Made by a program: the position numbers and the translations under genes
In this document: positions 50,305 to 62,495 of the stretch, piece after piece
How positions within the stretch are numbered: the stretch's first letter is position 1
How the letters are laid out: each line of letters starts with the position of its first letter
Notes under the pieces: generated by a model
What the model saw: the letters and a program-made list of their open reading frames with translations, nothing else
Database searches by the model: none
What the model was told of the DNA's origin: nothing
Source of the DNA: Paramecium tetraurelia
Lineage: Eukaryota > Ciliophora > Oligohymenophorea > Peniculida > Parameciidae
NCBI RefSeq assembly: GCF_000165425.1
Contig: NW_001799017.1
Location: 62,001 to 126,000 of the forward strand
Length of the DNA stretch: 64,000 nucleotides
Reading direction: 5' to 3'

Positions 50305-50635
50305 TCATCTTTTGTTTTTTGTAATCTTTCTCTTGAATAACAAAACGTATGGTTCCTTCTCAAAAATTGCATAGTGCAACCATCCTCGACTCTACTACAC
50401 TTTCAGCTTTCTCCATTCTTTCTCTTTGAGAAGTCTTTCTAGAAAATAATAAGGAAAAATTACATTCCCACTTGTAATCTTGCATGAGTTTGACCGATTC
50501 CTTGCCCAATCTGATAATGCGATATACGTGAGTGTCATCTTCATAATCTTAGGATATCTAATTTGTGAGTGGATAATTATCTTTTTATTTGTTCTCAAAG
50601 ACATTCAACACCTTTTCTTGTGAATTTTTTTCCAT
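50305..50635 (-). CDS. CKS1: Cyclin-dependent kinase regulatory subunit (Cks1)
   Basis: One 25-nt intron gives 101 codons, the usual size. Cks proteins bind CDKs and recognise phosphorylated CDK substrates. The core reads HVYRIIRLGKESVKLM, then LLKEKEWRKLKVQQSRGWLH, YAIFEKEPYVLLFKR, matching the family's E-x-EWR-x-LGVQQS-x-GWxHY and H-x-PEP-x-ILLF signature. The 'HEPEPHILLF' hinge that controls beta-strand exchange is FEKEPYVLLF here, with the first His and one Pro changed. APC8, another cell-cycle gene, lies 5.5 kb away, probably by chance. Confidence 0.93.
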
Positions 50636-50897
50636 TTTTTAAATTATTTAATTACCATAATGTTAAATTCTACATGACAAATTGATTTTCTGATCAGACT
50701 TAATGTATTTCTGTTGATATTAAGGATCATAAGACTAAGAATGCATTTATAGTAAGAACTAAGATAATTTATCTATTGGATTGGAGAGTATTTACAATTG
50801 ATGACATTATTGTGGAGGGAGAGTAGAATATATTGAATTGAGCAGAGAGAGAGTAAAAATATTGAAAAATTTAGTAATTACATATATAAAAATAATT

Positions 50898-52205
50898 ATG
50901 CAAAATAAAGAAGTTTTACAAAGAGTTTTTGACTTCTATTGCAAACAATAATATATTTAGGGATAGTTCGCCAGCTTTGAAAGATAATAATATGAGGCAT
51001 CTATTTTTACTATTGGTAAGTGGATGCATTTCTGTAGAGATTTTTAAGTGAAAATAAATAGTTCAAGGTTACTAGAGCTATTCAAAAAGTAAGCCAAAAA
51101 TTCGAAGGAACTTGATTTTGATTAGTTTATTTAATTGTTAAATGTCTTAGCAGTTGAGGAAGGACATGATTGTGGATAATACTAAGCAAATTTAGGATTA
51201 GACAACTGGAAGGTTTGTGTTTCAAAAATGAAAACCTTCCAAAGGCCCTTTTAAATGAAAGAGTAATCTGAAAGGATTAAAGATATCAAATATCAATTTA
51301 AAATATATCACCCAGAAGTCAAAAATGATGAATAAATCAAATAAATTTTATTATAAAGAAAACAATAAAATGAATAATTAAAGCTCATAGAAAGAAAAAA
51401 GAAAGCCTTTTATAAGTTGTAATTTGAATTAAAGCATTATACTAAATCTTAACTTTTAATAAAATACCCAACCTTAAAGGAACTTATTGAAAAACTACCA
51501 GATCCTTCCAAGACTAAGACTCTTTCAAGTTAAACCAAGGAACATGATTAAAGTGTGAACATATCCCAATAAATGTAATCTGCTCTTACATGGGAAAATC
51601 TCAATCATTTCCCACTGGCAACAGACTTTATTAATGATTTAATGGAATAAGAAGGGGAGGATGACGATTAATATTTGAAGGAATATTAGGAGTAGAGAGG
51701 ACTTGAGAATTCTCAAAAAATAGCTATTTCAAAAAATAGATAACCTAGTAATTTGGATTATCGCAATGAGAGATAACAAAGGTCTGTCTCAGATCATAAA
51801 TAAATTATCAAGGGTTAACGTTATGATGAACAACTGCACTCAATGGAAAGACAATACGATTAAAATAAGATGTCCAAGCTGAAAACGACAAGCAATACTT
51901 CAGAGGGCAATAATTACACATCCTTACAATACATTGATTCTAGTTTAATCAGATAACAAATACTAAAACAATAAAGATAGCAATTGCAGAATCACAACTA
52001 TTCAGTTGAATTGCCAAGGTAGAACTTATCATAAGGATATCCAGAAATTCTTATTGTGAAAGAGAAGCCTACTACAAGCAAATTGAATATTTCAATGTTA
52101 AAGAGAGTGCAATAGCTCTCTGGATTGGAAGCCATTAAGGAGTAGAACTTGCTCAACAAGATTATTTCTTAGTAGAGAGAGAAAACCAAAATTGCCTAGA
52201 AATGA
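50898..52205 (+). CDS. Hypothetical protein, Gln-rich and basic
   Basis: An intron-free frame of 435 codons from ATG to TGA. The first 100 residues look globular (VLQRVFDFYCKQQYIQGQF, IGKWMHFCRDFQVKINSSRL, LDFDQFIQLLNVLAVEEGHD) with the helix rhythm of EF-hand pairs but without Ca2+ loops. A charged helical middle and a long unstructured Gln/Ser/Lys-rich tail follow. No family was recognised. A GTAAGTGG stretch at 51017 resembles an intron start, but reading through keeps the frame. Confidence 0.6.
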
Positions 52206-52263
52206 CTCTAGTAACTTATTTATATATTTTCCATTTTGTTTTATATAATATTATAATAAATCA

Positions 52264-53417
52264 TCATTTGAGAATGATGTTTAACTTCTAATTCTTAAAT
52301 TCATAATCTGAAAATACTGCCATTATTTTGAGCGTATCTGCAATTGAACACATTGATAGCTGAAGACTATTTACATGGATTTTGATGTCTATAGATATTA
52401 ATTATTTTTGGATTACCTTTGATTTTGGCAAACATTTTGATTAATTCCGAGATTTCCGTAGGATCTTAGACTCCTGTGATTATGAGATTAGGTGAGAGTG
52501 GCATAATTTTCTATGTACAGTTTTCATTGTAGTAAATCATATATTCATCTTGTAAGGAAGTTGGCTATAAAGGTTGTAAGGGTTCAAAGTAGATACGCAA
52601 CTAGACGATAGATAAGGGATTGTTACTATTGAATCAAAGAATTGAGTGTTATTGAGATATTCTTTAGCTATGGTTGCTTAATTAAAGGTCTAGAATTTGA
52701 CGTAAGCCTTCTACTATTGTTTCTAGTAGAGAATCTCTTCAATGTTACCAAATTTAGAAAACACATTGTAAATCATCTTAGCAGTTACTTTAGAATCTAC
52801 TGATGCGATTCTGAGTAGTTTAGATTGCTTCTATCTTAGTAGTGTTTGTATTTCTGGATGCATATCAGTTAAATTAAGTTGAATCTCCTATTTCCAAATA
52901 TCAAAATCATCATCATCATAATCAAGCAATCGATTGATATCCTCATTTCTGACTGGACTTGAGTTGGCCCTGGAAGATGAACTTTGACTAATATGATTGG
53001 TTAAGTTGACTCGGATGTTGTCGTCTGTTTTAGAATGAAGAATAGAATCTGAATTTTGACTATTGCTGCTAGCTTAGGTATAATCCGTTCCTCTTGAATT
53101 ATCCACGATTTCGAGATTAAGATTTTTAAGTCGAGAGTAATGGATTATCATTCTATATACAAATTAAATTAATACTTGCCTCCTTGGATGTTCAACCCAT
53201 TCAATTGCTTTCTGGCTGAGATGGCACTCTTTAAATTGTGATATTCCACAAAAGCCTTGTTTGTCTTTCCTCTTTCGAAAATCAGTATTTTCTTAATGTC
53301 TCCAAACTCATTAAACTTCTTGTGCAAGAACTCATTCGTCAAGGGAAAGGATGGGGGTAATTAAGTTAGAATGAGTAGAAGAATTTAACTTGGAGGATCT
53401 CTGGAATTATTATACAT
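52264..53417 (-). CDS. RNA-binding protein with PTB-like RRM domains
   Basis: Three introns (23, 26, 28 nt) give 358 codons. RRM 1 (about residues 10-90) has LLLILTQLPPSFPLTNEFLH and KAFVEYHNLKSAISARKQLN. An RRM 2 (about 180-270) has LLRIASVDSKVTAKMIYNVF, KAYVKFQTFNQATIAKEYLN and LRIYFEPLQP. The latter, with strand-helix pattern and LRIYF end, resembles polypyrimidine-tract-binding proteins. A third, weaker one follows (LIITGVQDPTEISELIKMFA). Between RRM 1 and 2 lies a Ser/Asn/Asp-rich linker. Likely a regulator of mRNA processing. Confidence 0.8.
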
Positions 53418-53850
53418 TAAAATTTAATTAAAAATAAACCATAGGAATTTCTAAAGTATGCCAAAATCTTATTATAAGAATGAGCAGTTAAATCTTAACC
53501 CTCCTATTCTCCAATTCTTTTTTTATTAATAAACTTATTTAATTTCCAATGACGTAATTATTAAATTTGCTTATATTTCTAAAATATTAATTATCACATT
53601 TCCAATATCAAATAACTTTCAACCTCATTATTTAGTGGTTACAAAAACTGTCATCTGTAAAGCACCTCTCAAAACTCATAATCATTCTTGATCTAGAAAT
53701 TCGAATTAGCTCCATTGATTCAATTGGACATTCGTATAATTTAGCTAATAAATGTGTATGATTTCACTAAGAATAAGCTAAGGTCTAATAATGTATAACG
53801 ATAGTATTATAAAATAATATAATATTCGTAATCCGTATATAGATATTGTT
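53418..53850. other. Intergenic, no gene seen
   Basis: AT-rich spacer between two minus-strand genes. No coding frame or RNA gene recognised. Confidence 0.6.
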
Positions 53851-56084
53851 TCATTCAACTTTATAGTTTGTAAGCATGCCATCGACAAATTCAGCGCAAG
53901 ATTTAGCATTGTCAACCAAACTTACATTATTAGATTTAAGATATTCATAAGTCTCAGTCCAAATCTTCAATTACACTTCTATCTAGCATTATCTCTACAA
54001 TAAATCGGCCTTCTCCTCTTCCTTCGCATTCTTTTATTTTAACTTTTCCAATTGCTTAGCATATGATGCAGTACTTATCAATCTAATTTCATTGCTTAGA
54101 CAGAACATGAGTAAAGTGAAATATTGGTCATCCTTCAAATTGGATGGTTTATGACTACCTAAGAATTTCTCATCAATCTATAATTTTTATAAAGCATATG
54201 GTTTATATCTGACAGCTCCATTCTTTCTGATTAATTTGCTGGCTTTGTTCATCATCTCAACGATATTATCCATATAATAAGGTATCAGAAACTTTTAATA
54301 TAATCCCATACCAACACCACCTAAGAGACCACCGAAAAAGGCACCCCAAAATGCAATTGGAAATAGAATGCTACCAGCAACAGTCATTCCAACACCTATG
54401 GTAATGATAAGACCCAAATGGCCAAGATTTTTGGCTGTTTGAGAATCATTAATGACTTTATTGGCCAATATGGATTTAACAGCCAAGGCCAAGATTACTT
54501 ATTAAATGATAATACCTACAATTGGTAATCTGGAAGCAAGAATACCAAGGACACCAAAAGAAAGAGCTGTAAATCCAGCATTTTTCAATTTATCATCCCA
54601 AGGAATATCCTCATCGAGACAATCAACAATAAGAACACCAATACCCATGCCAAGTGCTTTTCCACCTATGACTCTGTTAGATGTTCCATATCTAATTGGT
54701 TTTTTTGGTGCACTGATTTTCTTGAATTTAAAGACAGCGTTTTTGAATCCAGATACATCATCAGCAGTTCTATCAATAGATTTTTCACTGGCAACACGCT
54801 TTCTGAATTCAGGATGTCCACAATGAAGGTAATCAAATTGTTCGTTTAGAAATTTAACTAAAAGAATGTTTTATTCTTTTTCCTCATCGAAGGATTCCCA
54901 ACCCTGTTCGTATTTGTGAAACATCAAATAATGATAAGAGAGACTCAAAATAAATTATTGAACTTTATTATTTTTCTCATCTTTGACAACAATTTTTAAT
55001 CCTTTTAAATCATTTTTTTACACTTTTTATGATTTAATTACTTTGATCTCATGACATAATATCATAAGGGGAATATCATCTGCATCTTAAATGACTTAAA
55101 TATTTTGAGGGAGAGGTTTAATGATATTAAATTAGGCATTGTTGATCAATTCATCAAAGTTCTTGTGTTGTTTGCCTGTGAATAATTGTTTACACTCATC
55201 CATTACGTAATAAAAATGTTTAATTGCCTATTTAACAATTACAGAATGTTTCTCCTGATTCACTTGAAATGATTGCCCTATCAAAGTGAATTCACCATAA
55301 TTGATGATGTTCTGTGATATTTCTTTCTACATGTATTTGTAATTTTCCTGATTTGCTAGACTCCCATAGATTTTCAATAGTTTATCGAGTTATTGCATTT
55401 TATAATTGGCATGACAGGCAACATCAATCAGATAGTTGAAGAAGTCAGTAACCAAATCAATAAACAACTTTTGGAGATTGTTCAAAAATTCATTCGTAAG
55501 TTATGTATCGAGATAGGCAAACTCAAATAGATCATATGCAACCCTCTTTAATTGAGATTCCAAAATTTCATTCAACAAGGCATTCAATTGTGCACTATTT
55601 AAATAATCATCACACAATTCAGAGATCAGCGTATCACACAATCTAATAGATGATAAACATTTATTACTCAAATGCATTTTCCTAAAAAGTCTTATAATAC
55701 CCTTTTAATTAAACCTTGATTTCTGGGAGTCGTTATACAAAAAATGCAGGCTCCTTCCATTCTTCGACACTTCTATCGATGAACTCATACACAATATCCT
55801 ATTTTTAGATTGAAAAATACCTCAATAAATTTAGGAGTGACATTCCACCCAATAAACATATACTTTCGAAGTATTTTAATACACTCATTCATTAGATTGA
55901 TTGTTCGTCGGTTAACTCCATCAATCAGGTCCTGGTTTAAGAAATAGTCTTCTATTTATAAAAACTGTTATTCGTTAGAAATTTAACTTAGAGCCTCTTT
56001 GAGATATCGGCAATCTAAGGTTATAGGAACTAAGATTTGTGTTTTCAGTGCATTAATGAGAGAATCGTGATAAATCTAATTCAT
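53851..56084 (-). CDS. Large hypothetical protein with glycine-rich membrane region
   Basis: Two introns (22, 19 nt) give 730 codons. The first 430 residues are helical and soluble-looking. A basic stretch follows (FRKRVASEKSIDRTADD) and then a glycine-rich hydrophobic region: RVIGGKALGMGIGVLIVDCL, FTALSFGVLGILASRLPIVG, GLIITIGVGMTVAGSILFPI, WGAFFGGLLGGVGMGLYQ. This could form two to four membrane segments packed by glycine zippers. The last 130 residues are charged. No family was recognised. Its start is 18 bp downstream of the APC8 stop on the same strand. Confidence 0.65.
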
Positions 56085-56102
56085 CAATTAATAATATATA
56101 TT

Positions 56103-57757
56103 TCACTTATTTAATTAACTCATTATTAAATTGGCTTCGTCTCTCTCCGGCCCATTGAAATCATAAAGCCTTTTCGCCATCTGCATCGCCCTTTCATTCT
56201 CTCCCCTTCTCAAAAACGCCCTTGCCAAATATAGTAATGACTCCGATAATTCCTTGTCCACTATTTACTCCTCATCTTTTCTCTTCAAACTCTCCTCAAA
56301 TGCAGACAACGCCTTATCAGTTTTACCCTAAATCCATAGAACACTAAATTATTTACCACTGCATCATACAGTTTCGCCAACTAATGGATAGCAATTCCTT
56401 CTTTATCTTTACATTGGTTTGCCCTTTCATAACATTTCATCGATTCATTTTTCTTATCCATCTTATCGTAACACTCTGCCATTGCATTCCACATTCTCGC
56501 ATCTTTCGGCCTGCTGATAACTGCCCTACTAAAGTAATACAGAGCATATTGATTCATCCCTTGTAATGCATAGGTCTATCCCAAACCATACCAAGCTCTA
56601 AAGTCCTTTGGATCTATTTCTACAGCATTTCTATAGGACTGTATCGCAGATGCCACATTCTTCATTTCTAAATACTCATGACCCATCAGAGTCCAAGCTG
56701 CCAAACAATCCTTATCTAGTTTTAGAGCCCTTTGGAAATAGTTTATCGCTTTTGCATGTTCATTCATAAGAGAATAATAATTTCCAACTACACAGCAAGT
56801 TTCTGGTACATACTTATTATTGGTAAATGATTATAATGCTAAGTTTGCTAGTTCCCCTTAATTTTCCTTTATATACAAAATATTTGAATATGTATCCAAA
56901 CTCTCAAATCTGTAAGGATCAATACTCAGCAATCTTTCAAACCACTCCAGTGATAATTCAAATTCTTAGTTGTTATAATAGGCATTAGCAATTTGATTTA
57001 TGATAAAATTAGAATTCCTAAAGTAATATAGTAATGTCTAGAATTATTCAACACAATTGGCATTCTTAAACTTCTCCAAATTAAAATTAGAACTCCAAAA
57101 TAATTTCATCCAATGATTTGGTAATTCCTCCAAAGTATCTTCTTCTGTTAGCAATTTACACAACTCCAACCAAACACTCCAAAAACAAGGCATTTGATGT
57201 AAAACCTAGATGAATACTTCTCTCGCTTCTCTTAGTCTCATTGTATCTTTTAAAATCAATCCATAGAGATAGAGATTTAATTAATTTAATTACTTTTGAT
57301 TGTACAATTTTGATAATTCTCTTTCCAATAATTTAAGCTCTGGATTCGTGGCTGTTTTTGAGTTCTCATTCTCAAATATCTCCTCTTCCTTTCTCAACTC
57401 TCCATACATGTATTATGAATAATAATAGAGGAACATTGCTGATTCATTTTTATGGATTAGATTTTATAATAATGATGCACATTTCTTGAACTCTCTTAAA
57501 TCAAATAGATTTCTAGCTACTAAAATGATATCATTGTATTCAGGAACAAATTCTCTTATGAATTGATAATTGTAATCTGTATTGCTTTGGATAAAATGCA
57601 TTGCAAATTATGATTATTATAAATCTTCTTCTTGTGTCAATCCTAATAATAACTCTCCTGTCCATTTGCTAGAATGATAGAGTTTGTTTTCTTGGAAGAA
57701 TCTAGTATAATATTGCAACTCTTTTTGAATTTCTTGCAATTTAGGCATTAATTCCAT
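56103..57757 (-). CDS. CDC23: Anaphase-promoting complex subunit 8 (CDC23), TPR protein
   Basis: One 29-nt intron gives 541 codons, close to the family length. APC8 is a TPR scaffold subunit of the ubiquitin ligase that drives anaphase. The N-terminal third is helical. From about residue 300 tandem TPRs are clear: [20 protein letters not shown], then [80 protein letters not shown]. The stretch [14 protein letters not shown] with [15 protein letters not shown] is the hallmark of CDC23/APC8. The protein ends MSQLNK then TGA. Confidence 0.92.
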
Positions 57758-57793
57758 TTTTCAAATTTCAAAATTATTACTAATTAAAACATA

Positions 57794-59088
57794 ATGATAA
57801 TTGGAGCAATTAAAGTGAAGGATGGTCTCTTCATAGGAGATGAATTAGCCTCTAAAGTAAGATATAGTCTTAACTTATAAAGGACCTTGAATTCGTGATA
57901 CAGAACAAAGTAACTAGAATTGTTAATTGCGCAGCTAAACAACTACCTTGTGTATTTGCAAACTATGGTGTTACCTATCTGAAATTTAACTGGGTAGAGA
58001 ATGAACAAGTACATCCTATATATCATGAATAAGTAAATACTATTTCCAAATGATACTGTTAATGAAATCTATCAATTTATAGAATAAGCACATAGTAATG
58101 GAGAATCTGTTTTGGTTCATTCAGTCAGAGGACAATCTCGTTCATGTTGTGCACTTGCAGCCTACTTTATGAGAAAATATAAGTGGAAACTTTATAAGAC
58201 CTTGGAGTTTCTCAATTCGAGAAGACCAGATCTTGAAATTAGAGCCAGTTTCTATCATCAGTTAACTCAATTGGAGTCCAAACTAAGTAAGAAGGGAGAA
58301 GGAGGTCTATCAAGTTCATGGCAACCACATGAGGAATAAGATTTACCCCTTGAGGAAGATGAAAATCTTCTCAGGAATACGTTTATGAATGCCAAATCCA
58401 GTCCAGCTGATTCATGTTGGTTAGATAGAAGACTATTCAATTAATATCTAAACGAAAACAGAGTCAGAACCATCACTTGGGCTGATGAAACCTTAGCTAA
58501 AAAGTCCTAAAAAAAGATCAAATAGACTAATCCCAAGAATGCTGTTAAATTGAATAGTTAAAATAATATAAGTGGGAATATCTACCACGTGACAGTTAAT
58601 AATTATGTAACTCTGAAAGAAGAATTAGAAAAATACAATTCCAGTATGAATTCCAGAGAAAATAATAATACACTTATCAAACCAAATAGTGGAACTATCA
58701 AAAGATAGTAAAATGATAGTCTCAAAAAGCATTAAGAATAGAAACTTAAATAAACTGGGAAATCTCAATCCTTAAAGTAATAAAAAAGGGACCCAACAGA
58801 CAGACCTAGATCTGCCTATGTGTACCAATATTAATTATTCTAGATAGCCTGAAATGCAACCCCCTGTTAATATTCCAAAACCAGCACCCTTTCCTTATCG
58901 CCAATTTTCTCCTGTTGTGAAAGGTAGTTAGATTTAATTACTTAAATTTAGGAAACAATGTTCCTAAAGTAACCTAATTGATTCCAACGAATAAAAACAA
59001 AGGGTGGAGATATCCATCACCTGGGTAATTGAAGAACGATGAGGATTTCATACAATCTTTTATCAACAGCAAACCTGTATGGAAATGA
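57794..59088 (+). CDS. Dual-specificity phosphatase-like pseudophosphatase
   Basis: Four introns (26, 25, 22, 28 nt) give 397 codons. The first 160 residues have the dual-specificity phosphatase fold: MIIGAIKVKDGLFIGDELAS, VTRIVNCAAKQLP, then HSVRGQSRSCCALAAYFMRK. In active enzymes the loop is HC-x5-R; here Ser replaces the nucleophilic Cys while His and Arg are kept, so it should bind phosphorylated residues but not cleave them. This parallels STYX-type proteins. The downstream helix RRPDLEIRASFYHQL is conserved in form. The C-terminal 230 residues are basic and low-complexity. Start 36 bp from the APC8 start on the other strand. Confidence 0.85.
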
Positions 59089-59163
59089 ACAAATTAATAC
59101 TACATTTTATATTTATTTTTAGTATTAATCCCTTTATATATGCTAAGATTTTAATATAAGCAA

Positions 59164-62100
59164 TCAAAGGTTTTCTTCCAAATGTTCAGATTTATCTATC
59201 CTTCTTATTAATTCTTTCTCTGATGTTTAATTTAATTGTCTCTTCATTCTATTTAACTGCTCCAACTGATCATCATTTTCTCTTCTCATTATATTTAGCT
59301 GCTCGCTTTTTGCCTACAACAATGTTTAAGCATCTGACAACTCAAAATTCAGTCTTTATATTTCTTTTGTCAACTTCGCCACATCCTCATTGTCTCCTCT
59401 TCTTTTATTCAATTATTCAAAAGTTTATTCGAACTCTTATTCTTTCAACTCTAGATCACTCTTCAACTTTTCAACTTATCTTCTCAATGATTATTTCTCA
59501 CTATTTGATTTTAGCTAACTGCTCTCTAATTCATGAATCTCATTCAATAAATTGATGTTTTTCTATTTCAATTATTCATAGTCTTCAACATGTACATAAT
59601 TCTAATCAATTTATCTTCTAAGAGAATCATACAATACTTCTTTATCTTAGAGTTGAATTTCTAAATTCGAAAATTATTATTATATTTGATTCAATTTTGA
59701 CTCTTTTTAATCGAGCTTTTATTATAATATTTCAATCTCATTATTCAAAACAGCCTAAATTATCTATTTAAATATATACCTTTTCATTTTCAACTTAGAA
59801 TTCCCAATCTTATCTCTAGTTTTCTCCTTCAGCATAATTTTGGATCTTTTAATTCAATTATTCAATTTCCTCAGTTAACTCATTTTTAACTTCAACTAAT
59901 TTTTCTTTTTGATTTTCTAAACTCTTAATTAAAGAATCCTTCTCTTGAAGCAATTACTCAATTTATTTATTAGATTCCTTATGTTCCTCTTAATATTTAA
60001 TAAATTAATCTTCATTCGATTACAACTACAAATTTAGATTAGCGATTTGATCTAATAGTTTTTACTCTCTCTTTCTTGATTCCTCGATTTTCTTTTAAGA
60101 TTCTAACATAGCATGATCAAGCGATTTTTAGGCTTTGTCAATTTAGTTATTTTGATTGTGAATTTCAATTTCGTATTAGTTAATTGCTTACTTATACTAT
60201 GATATTCTTGTTTCTTAAAAGCCAAATTTTTAGTTAAATTGGCTTCTTTCAAGATCTCTTTGTTGAGTTGATTCTTCTAATTCCTTCAAATAAATATCAG
60301 CACTTTATTTTAATTCTACTACTTGGAATTCTGCTTAGGTCAATCTTTCCTTATTTGATTTTAATAAAGATTCAAACTTCTATTTTTCTGAATTAAATTA
60401 GCTGATCTACCAGTCTTTTTATTTAATTTGTTCTTAATAATTTTAGATCTATTGAGAGGAACTAAATTCCAATTCAATTTTTGCAGTTTCCAATTCCTTT
60501 GCTCTCTATTTTTATTACTTTAATTATTGTTCCATTAATTATTTTTCTTATTGTAACTTGACATTTTATTCCTTTAATTCTTTTTTGAAGTTCTCCAATT
60601 CAAATTAATAATCTTCCAATTCCTTTTATTTTTATTTCTCTGTATCGCTCAATTAATGCTTCAAACCATTAATTGAATTATCTAACAACTGTTAATTAAG
60701 TTTATATTCATTGATTTATTCATCCTTCTTACGACTTTAGATAATTAATTTTTCATTCTCTAAATTTAGGAATTTAATTTATTCTTCTAAATTTTAGAGT
60801 TATTATTGGTTAAAACCTTTCAATTCTTAAATATCAGTTTCCCATTGCTCCCTAATACTGGCTTCAATTTCTTTTGTAACATTCTTTTATAATTCTAATT
60901 CGCTCTTGATATCATTAGCAATAACTTATTGTTTACTTAATTCATGTAATTTAGTCTAGTACTTAGAGGACTATTCTAAAAGTTATTGTTTTAACTTCTA
61001 AAGATCTTCTTATTGTTATTATATTTCTAAATCTTTGAATTTATTGATTCTTTCTAATTCTTACTATAATATTTTGATCTCTTTCTCTTACTCTTGATCT
61101 ATAGCATATAATTTTGCATTTTCAGTCTTCATTACTTAATAATTGTTCTCAGATTGTTACAATTATGCTTACAACTCTCTTATTATTTAATCTTATTGCT
61201 AATTTTCTGTTGAGTGTTTTAATTCGGTTTCATTTAGTCTTCTTTACAAGTTGTTGATTTATTATTATTCATAATATTATTTGAGTTCCTAGATCTATTT
61301 TTGATGTGAGAGTTCTTATTTGGCTTGTTTATCATGAACTAGTTATACTTCCTTATGCAAGCTCATATTTTTTAATCTGAATTCTTCGCACATTTAGTTT
61401 TATTGTTGAAGTTATTATTAAATCACTAACTTCTCGTCTTGAAGATCGTCTATCAACAATTACATCTTATTTTTTTCATTTACTAAATTATCAAATTAAC
61501 CTAAGAGTTTTGAATACTTTTATTATTCCTATATAAGTTAGTCGTTCTTTTTGCTCAAAATTTATTAATGTTATTATTGGATGTCCTTTAATTGTATTTA
61601 GCTTTAATGAGAACAATCATTTTCAACTTTTATTTTTGTTTCCTCAATCTATCTTGCACTTTTGAAATGAGTATCTTGAACTTATTATTTCAAATTTTAT
61701 AATTCATACTCTAAATTTTAGATATAGGCTTTTAAATTCTAATTCTCATCAACACTTTGAACATTCTTGATAATAAATCATAATAATTACATTTTGTGAA
61801 ATCTAAATAAACTTGGTTTCATTTTTTTTCAATTCATTGACTAATAGTTAAATCTCCTCATTCTTCTTTTATAATAACAATTATTATTGTTTAATATTAT
61901 GTTATTCAGTTTATAATTTATAAGTTTGATTAGAGAGTTGAATTTCTAATTCATTGATAATTTTATTGTATTTTTATTGATCAGCTTAGATTTAGTTTTA
62001 AAGTTAAAGATTTTCAGTACTCAATTTACCATATCTAGCTTCATATGAATCAATAATTTTGATGTTTTCCTTCTTTCTTAAATTCGGAGATTAATCCTAC

Positions 62101-62381
62101 TTTCTTGCAGGAGAAAAAATTCTATCAGCTTATTTTATATAAGTATATATACTCAAATTATAGGATTTCTCTAAATGCTAAGAGGATCTCAAGTGAAAAT
62201 TCTGAGAATCCTATCTCCTCAGTTAGTTTTTGGGATTCTCCATAACACTTAATTATTAAACAGCCTCATCGTTTCTGACTTATTTTGCCACTTATTAGCT
62301 TGGAATAGGATTGTTATCTTGCTCTTTTTGTCTTTTTGGTGTATTGGAAGTTCGCTATCGTTTATGTGACGATCTGTTCAT
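59164..62381 (-). CDS. Very long coiled-coil protein, over 1000 residues
   Basis: Starts MNRSSHKRQRTSNTPKRQKE, a basic head of about 85 residues followed by a 24-nt intron (about 62125-62148). The rest, down to TGA after HLEENL, is nearly continuous heptad-type coiled coil rich in Gln, Asn, Leu, Glu and Lys. Very many TAA and TAG codons give Gln. Further introns are likely but were not all placed. Such proteins act as structural rods at basal bodies, cytoskeleton or Golgi; no motif says which. No kinesin or other head domain is present. Confidence 0.7.
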
Positions 62382-62495
62382 TTAACAGAAATATGATTAT
62401 AATAAATTTATAAATAGTGCAAAGTGGAATTCTTATAATAAAAAATGTAGGTAAGAATACGTAATGTTAATTATTTATAATTTCAATAGAGTAAA

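Noticed and set aside
50305-57757. A cell-cycle gene cluster (CKS1 and APC8 within 7 kb)
   Set aside because: Unrelated genes lie between them and eukaryotic gene order of this kind is usually chance.
59223-59555. Standard-code plus-strand frame of 110 codons
   Set aside because: Antisense to the coiled-coil gene on the minus strand, which has the stronger frame and composition.
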